A stretch of 64,000 nucleotides of DNA from positions 1 through 64,000 of the forward strand of contig NZ_JAGKJJ010000017.1 of the NCBI RefSeq assembly GCF_020329505.1, in the 5' to 3' direction. Below are positions 61,912-64,000 of this stretch, piece by piece. Origin of the DNA: Bradyrhizobium semiaridum. Lineage in GTDB: Bacteria > Pseudomonadota > Alphaproteobacteria > Rhizobiales > Xanthobacteraceae. Made by a program: the position numbers and the translations under genes. The notes under the pieces were generated by a model that ran no database searches, had not been told where the DNA came from, and saw nothing but the letters and a program-made list of their open reading frames with translations. The first letter of the stretch is position 1. Each line of letters begins with the position of its first letter.

Positions 61912-63141
61912 ATGTCGATGTCCGCCAATGTCGACGATCACTGCCGTCAGCATGCCGCTCACCAGAACGCAGGCACGCCGCTGTGGCTCGCCGCGGCGGC
62001 TGGACTGTGCGCCTCGCTGGTCGGGCTCGGGCTGGCGCGTTTTGCCTACACGCCGCTGATCCCGGCGCTGATCGCGGCCAGGTGGTTCACGCCGGCGGAA
62101 GCGGTCTATCTCGGCGCCGCGAACCTCGCCGGCTATCTTGCCGGCGCGCTGATCGCGCGCGATCTCGGCGCGCGAATCGGACAAGTTTGGGCACTGCGCA
62201 GCATGATGGCGCTCGCCGCGGTCACCTGCTTCGCGTCTGCCGTGCCGATCTCGTTCATCTGGTTCTTCGGCATCCGCTTTCTCGCTGGTGTCAGCGGCGC
62301 CGTTATCATGGTCCTCGCGGCAACGACGATCCTGCCACACACTGCGGCAAGCAAGCGCGGCCTGGTCGGTGGCGTGATCTTCGCCGGTGTCGGGCTCGGC
62401 ATCGCCGCGTCGGGCACGCTGGTGCCGCTGCTGCTGCAGCAGGGCGTCAAGCAGGCTTGGTATGGCCTTGGCGTGCTCTCGGCGGTGCTGACGCTGCTCA
62501 GCTGGAAGGCGTGGCCCACCGGGACGCCGGCCGCGCATGGCGGCGAAACGCATCATGCCGCGGCGCATGGCGTGCGCTCGCCGTTCCTGATCGCGCTGTG
62601 CGTCGAATACGGCCTCAATGCGCTGGCGCTGGTGCCGCACATGGTGTTCCTGGTGGATTTCGTGGCGCGCGGGCTCGGGCAGGGGATTTCTGCCGGCTCG
62701 CGTTACTGGGTGCTGTATGGCCTCGGCGCGGTTGTCGGCCCGCTCTTGACCGGGCATCTCGCCGACCGCGCAGGCTTTGCCGCGGCGCTACGTGTTGCCT
62801 TCCTGATCGAGGCCATTGCGGTCGCAATGCCCGCGGCAAGCGCGTCGCCGGCGGCGCTGATCGTCTCGAGCATCATCGTCGGCGGCTTCACGCCCGGCAT
62901 CGTGCCGCTGGTGATCGGCCGCATCCACGAGCTGATCCCGCATTCCGCTGCAAGCCAGCGCGCCGCCTGGGCGCAGGCGACGACGACCTTCGCGCTGTTC
63001 CAGGCCGCGGGCGCCTACGGACTGTCCTATCTGTTTGCGCGCAGCGGCGGCGACTATGCGCTGCTGTTCGTGATCGGCGCCGTTGCGGTGGTCGCAGCGC
63101 TGGCAATCGAGCTGGTCGGCGTCGTCGCGACGCGGCGTTAG
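61912..63141 (+). CDS. YbfB/YjiJ-like MFS transporter
   Basis: 409 residues with about 12 hydrophobic segments. The LVGLGLARFAYTPLIPALIA motif and GAANLAGYLAGALIARDLGAR fit the YbfB/YjiJ group of the major facilitator superfamily. A His-rich hydrophilic N-terminus and a loop GTPAAHGGETHHAAAHGVRS. Substrate unknown. Its stop overlaps the convergent aminotransferase stop by four bases. Confidence 0.85.
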   Translation: MSMSANVDDHCRQHAAHQNAGTPLWLAAAAGLCASLVGLGLARFAYTPLIPALIAARWFTPAEAVYLGAANLAGYLAGALIARDLGARIGQVWALRSMMALAAVTCFASAVPISFIWFFGIRFLAGVSGAVIMVLAATTILPHTAASKRGLVGGVIFAGVGLGIAASGTLVPLLLQQGVKQAWYGLGVLSAVLTLLSWKAWPTGTPAAHGGETHHAAAHGVRSPFLIALCVEYGLNALALVPHMVFLVDFVARGLGQGISAGSRYWVLYGLGAVVGPLLTGHLADRAGFAAALRVAFLIEAIAVAMPAASASPAALIVSSIIVGGFTPGIVPLVIGRIHELIPHSAASQRAAWAQATTTFALFQAAGAYGLSYLFARSGGDYALLFVIGAVAVVAALAIELVGVVATRR

Positions 63142-64000
63142 CGAAGTTTCTGTGCCAGCACCGCGACGAAGCGGTCGACATCCGCTTCGTCGTTGAAGAC
63201 ATGCGGCGAGATCCGCATCCGGCCGAGCCGCGGCGCGACATAGATGTTCTCGGCGGCAAGGCGTGCGATCAGATCCTTCGAGACGCCGCCGGCGACGCCG
63301 AGGCTGAGGATATGCGGCGCCCGTACGCGGCGGTCAAGCATGTCGAAGCCGAGCTCGCGCACCCCGTCGGCGATCCGCTGGGTGAGCATCGCGAGCCGTT
63401 GGCTGATCGCCGCAGTGCCCCATCCGGCCATCATCTCCATGCCGATCGAGGCCATCTCCAGCGAGATGAAGTAGTCGCGCTCGCCCATGTCGTAACGCTG
63501 CGCGTTGTCGACATAGCCGAGATCGCCGAAATAGACCGGGTTCTCGGAGTTGACGTTGCGGCGGCCGGAAGAGGTCTGCTCCAGCGGCACGCCGCCCTGG
63601 TGGCGCTTCGCCACGTAGAGGAAGGCACGGCCGTAGGGGCCGACCAGCCATTTGTAGGTCGGGAACAGCACCGCGTCGGGATCGAGCTGCTTCACATCCA
63701 TCGCGATGACGCCCGCGCTCTGCGTCGCGTCGATCACGAACATCGCGCCGTGCCGCCGCAGCGCCGCCTGCACGCGGTCGACGTCGATCATGCCGCCGTC
63801 CGACCAGTGCACCGACGAGATCGAGGCGAGGCCGACCGGCGGCGCGCCGGGCCGCTCGATCGCGGCCGATACCGCCGATGTCCAGTCGCCGTCGGAAGGC
63901 TGGCGCACGGTCTCGACGACAAAGCCCTGCGCCTCGGCGCGGCCATACCATTCCAGCACCGGCGAGGAATGATCGTTCTCCAGCACGATGACGCGGGTGC
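63138..64000 (-). CDS. Class V aminotransferase-like PLP enzyme, partial
   Basis: The minus-strand frame runs from the stop at 63138 to the right edge. It has the pattern of class V aminotransferases/cysteine desulfurases: MFVIDATQSAGVIAMDVKQL and the PLP lysine in FPTYKWLVGPYG, then SGRRNVN and the C-terminal APRLGRMRISPHVFNDEADV. The N-terminal part is outside the window; an in-frame GTG at 63986 is not its real start. Sulfur donor versus amino-acid role cannot be set. Confidence 0.85.
   Translation of the reverse strand, partial: TRVIVLENDHSSPVLEWYGRAEAQGFVVETVRQPSDGDWTSAVSAAIERPGAPPVGLASISSVHWSDGGMIDVDRVQAALRRHGAMFVIDATQSAGVIAMDVKQLDPDAVLFPTYKWLVGPYGRAFLYVAKRHQGGVPLEQTSSGRRNVNSENPVYFGDLGYVDNAQRYDMGERDYFISLEMASIGMEMMAGWGTAAISQRLAMLTQRIADGVRELGFDMLDRRVRAPHILSLGVAGGVSKDLIARLAAENIYVAPRLGRMRISPHVFNDEADVDRFVAVLAQKLR

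Overview
The window looks like chromosome from an alphaproteobacterium of the Bradyrhizobium/Rhizobiales type. The reasons are high GC, FlbT/FlaF flagellin regulators, a FliX regulator, a DksA without the zinc-finger cysteines, short DUF1127 and DUF6894 proteins, and several families of dispersed palindromic repeats. No rRNA, tRNA, CRISPR array or complete mobile element was found. The only transposon evidence is the 5' end of an IS481-type transposase at the left edge. Family names come from motif reading and recall, not from a database search.

Region 1-26.4 kb is housekeeping and accessory. In order it holds the IS end, a cold-shock gene divergent from rpsU, a five-gene peptide ABC transporter operon (substrate-binding protein, two permeases, two ATPases; minus strand, 2706-8403), an exported GDSL-type hydrolase, a flippase-like membrane protein, a 14-TM MFS exporter, an MHYT-PAS-GGDEF-EAL cyclic-di-GMP enzyme, a YdcF-like protein, a beta-propeller protein, a MocR-type regulator, UspA and SixA-like proteins, an FAD oxidoreductase and a periplasmic MsrB. 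Repeats sit in most of the gaps.

Region 26.4-38.8 kb is the first flagellar block. flgE-flgK-flgL lie behind a sigma-54 promoter. Then come flbT (minus), a flagellin gene, flaF, an unknown gene, a FlaG-like gene, and flgI-flgJ-flgN (minus, also behind a sigma-54 promoter) divergent from fliX. Region 38.8-47.4 kb interrupts the flagellar genes with two HxlR-regulator/oxidoreductase pairs, dksA, a PhyH-type dioxygenase, a hydratase, an ArsR/SRPBCC pair and small unknown genes. Within it, 46071-46415 encodes an uncharacterised 114-residue protein behind a consensus sigma-54 promoter like those of the flagellar operons. It is my best candidate for an undescribed flagellar-regulon member.

Region 48.9-59.4 kb is the second flagellar block: flgF-flgG-flgA-flgH (minus, sigma-54-type promoter, intrinsic terminator) and fliL-fliM-DUF6468-motE plus a 1251-residue exported TPR protein (plus). 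flgA appears to have lost its 5' end, including the signal peptide. The set (FlbT, FlaF, FliX, sigma-54 promoters) resembles the Caulobacter-like polar flagellum hierarchy. Region 59.4-64 kb holds a LysR regulator, an SDR lacking its catalytic tyrosine, a tautomerase, a YbfB-like MFS protein and a partial class V aminotransferase. Two genes in the interrupting segment (39333-39943 and 41763-42190) each carry one single-base frameshift.
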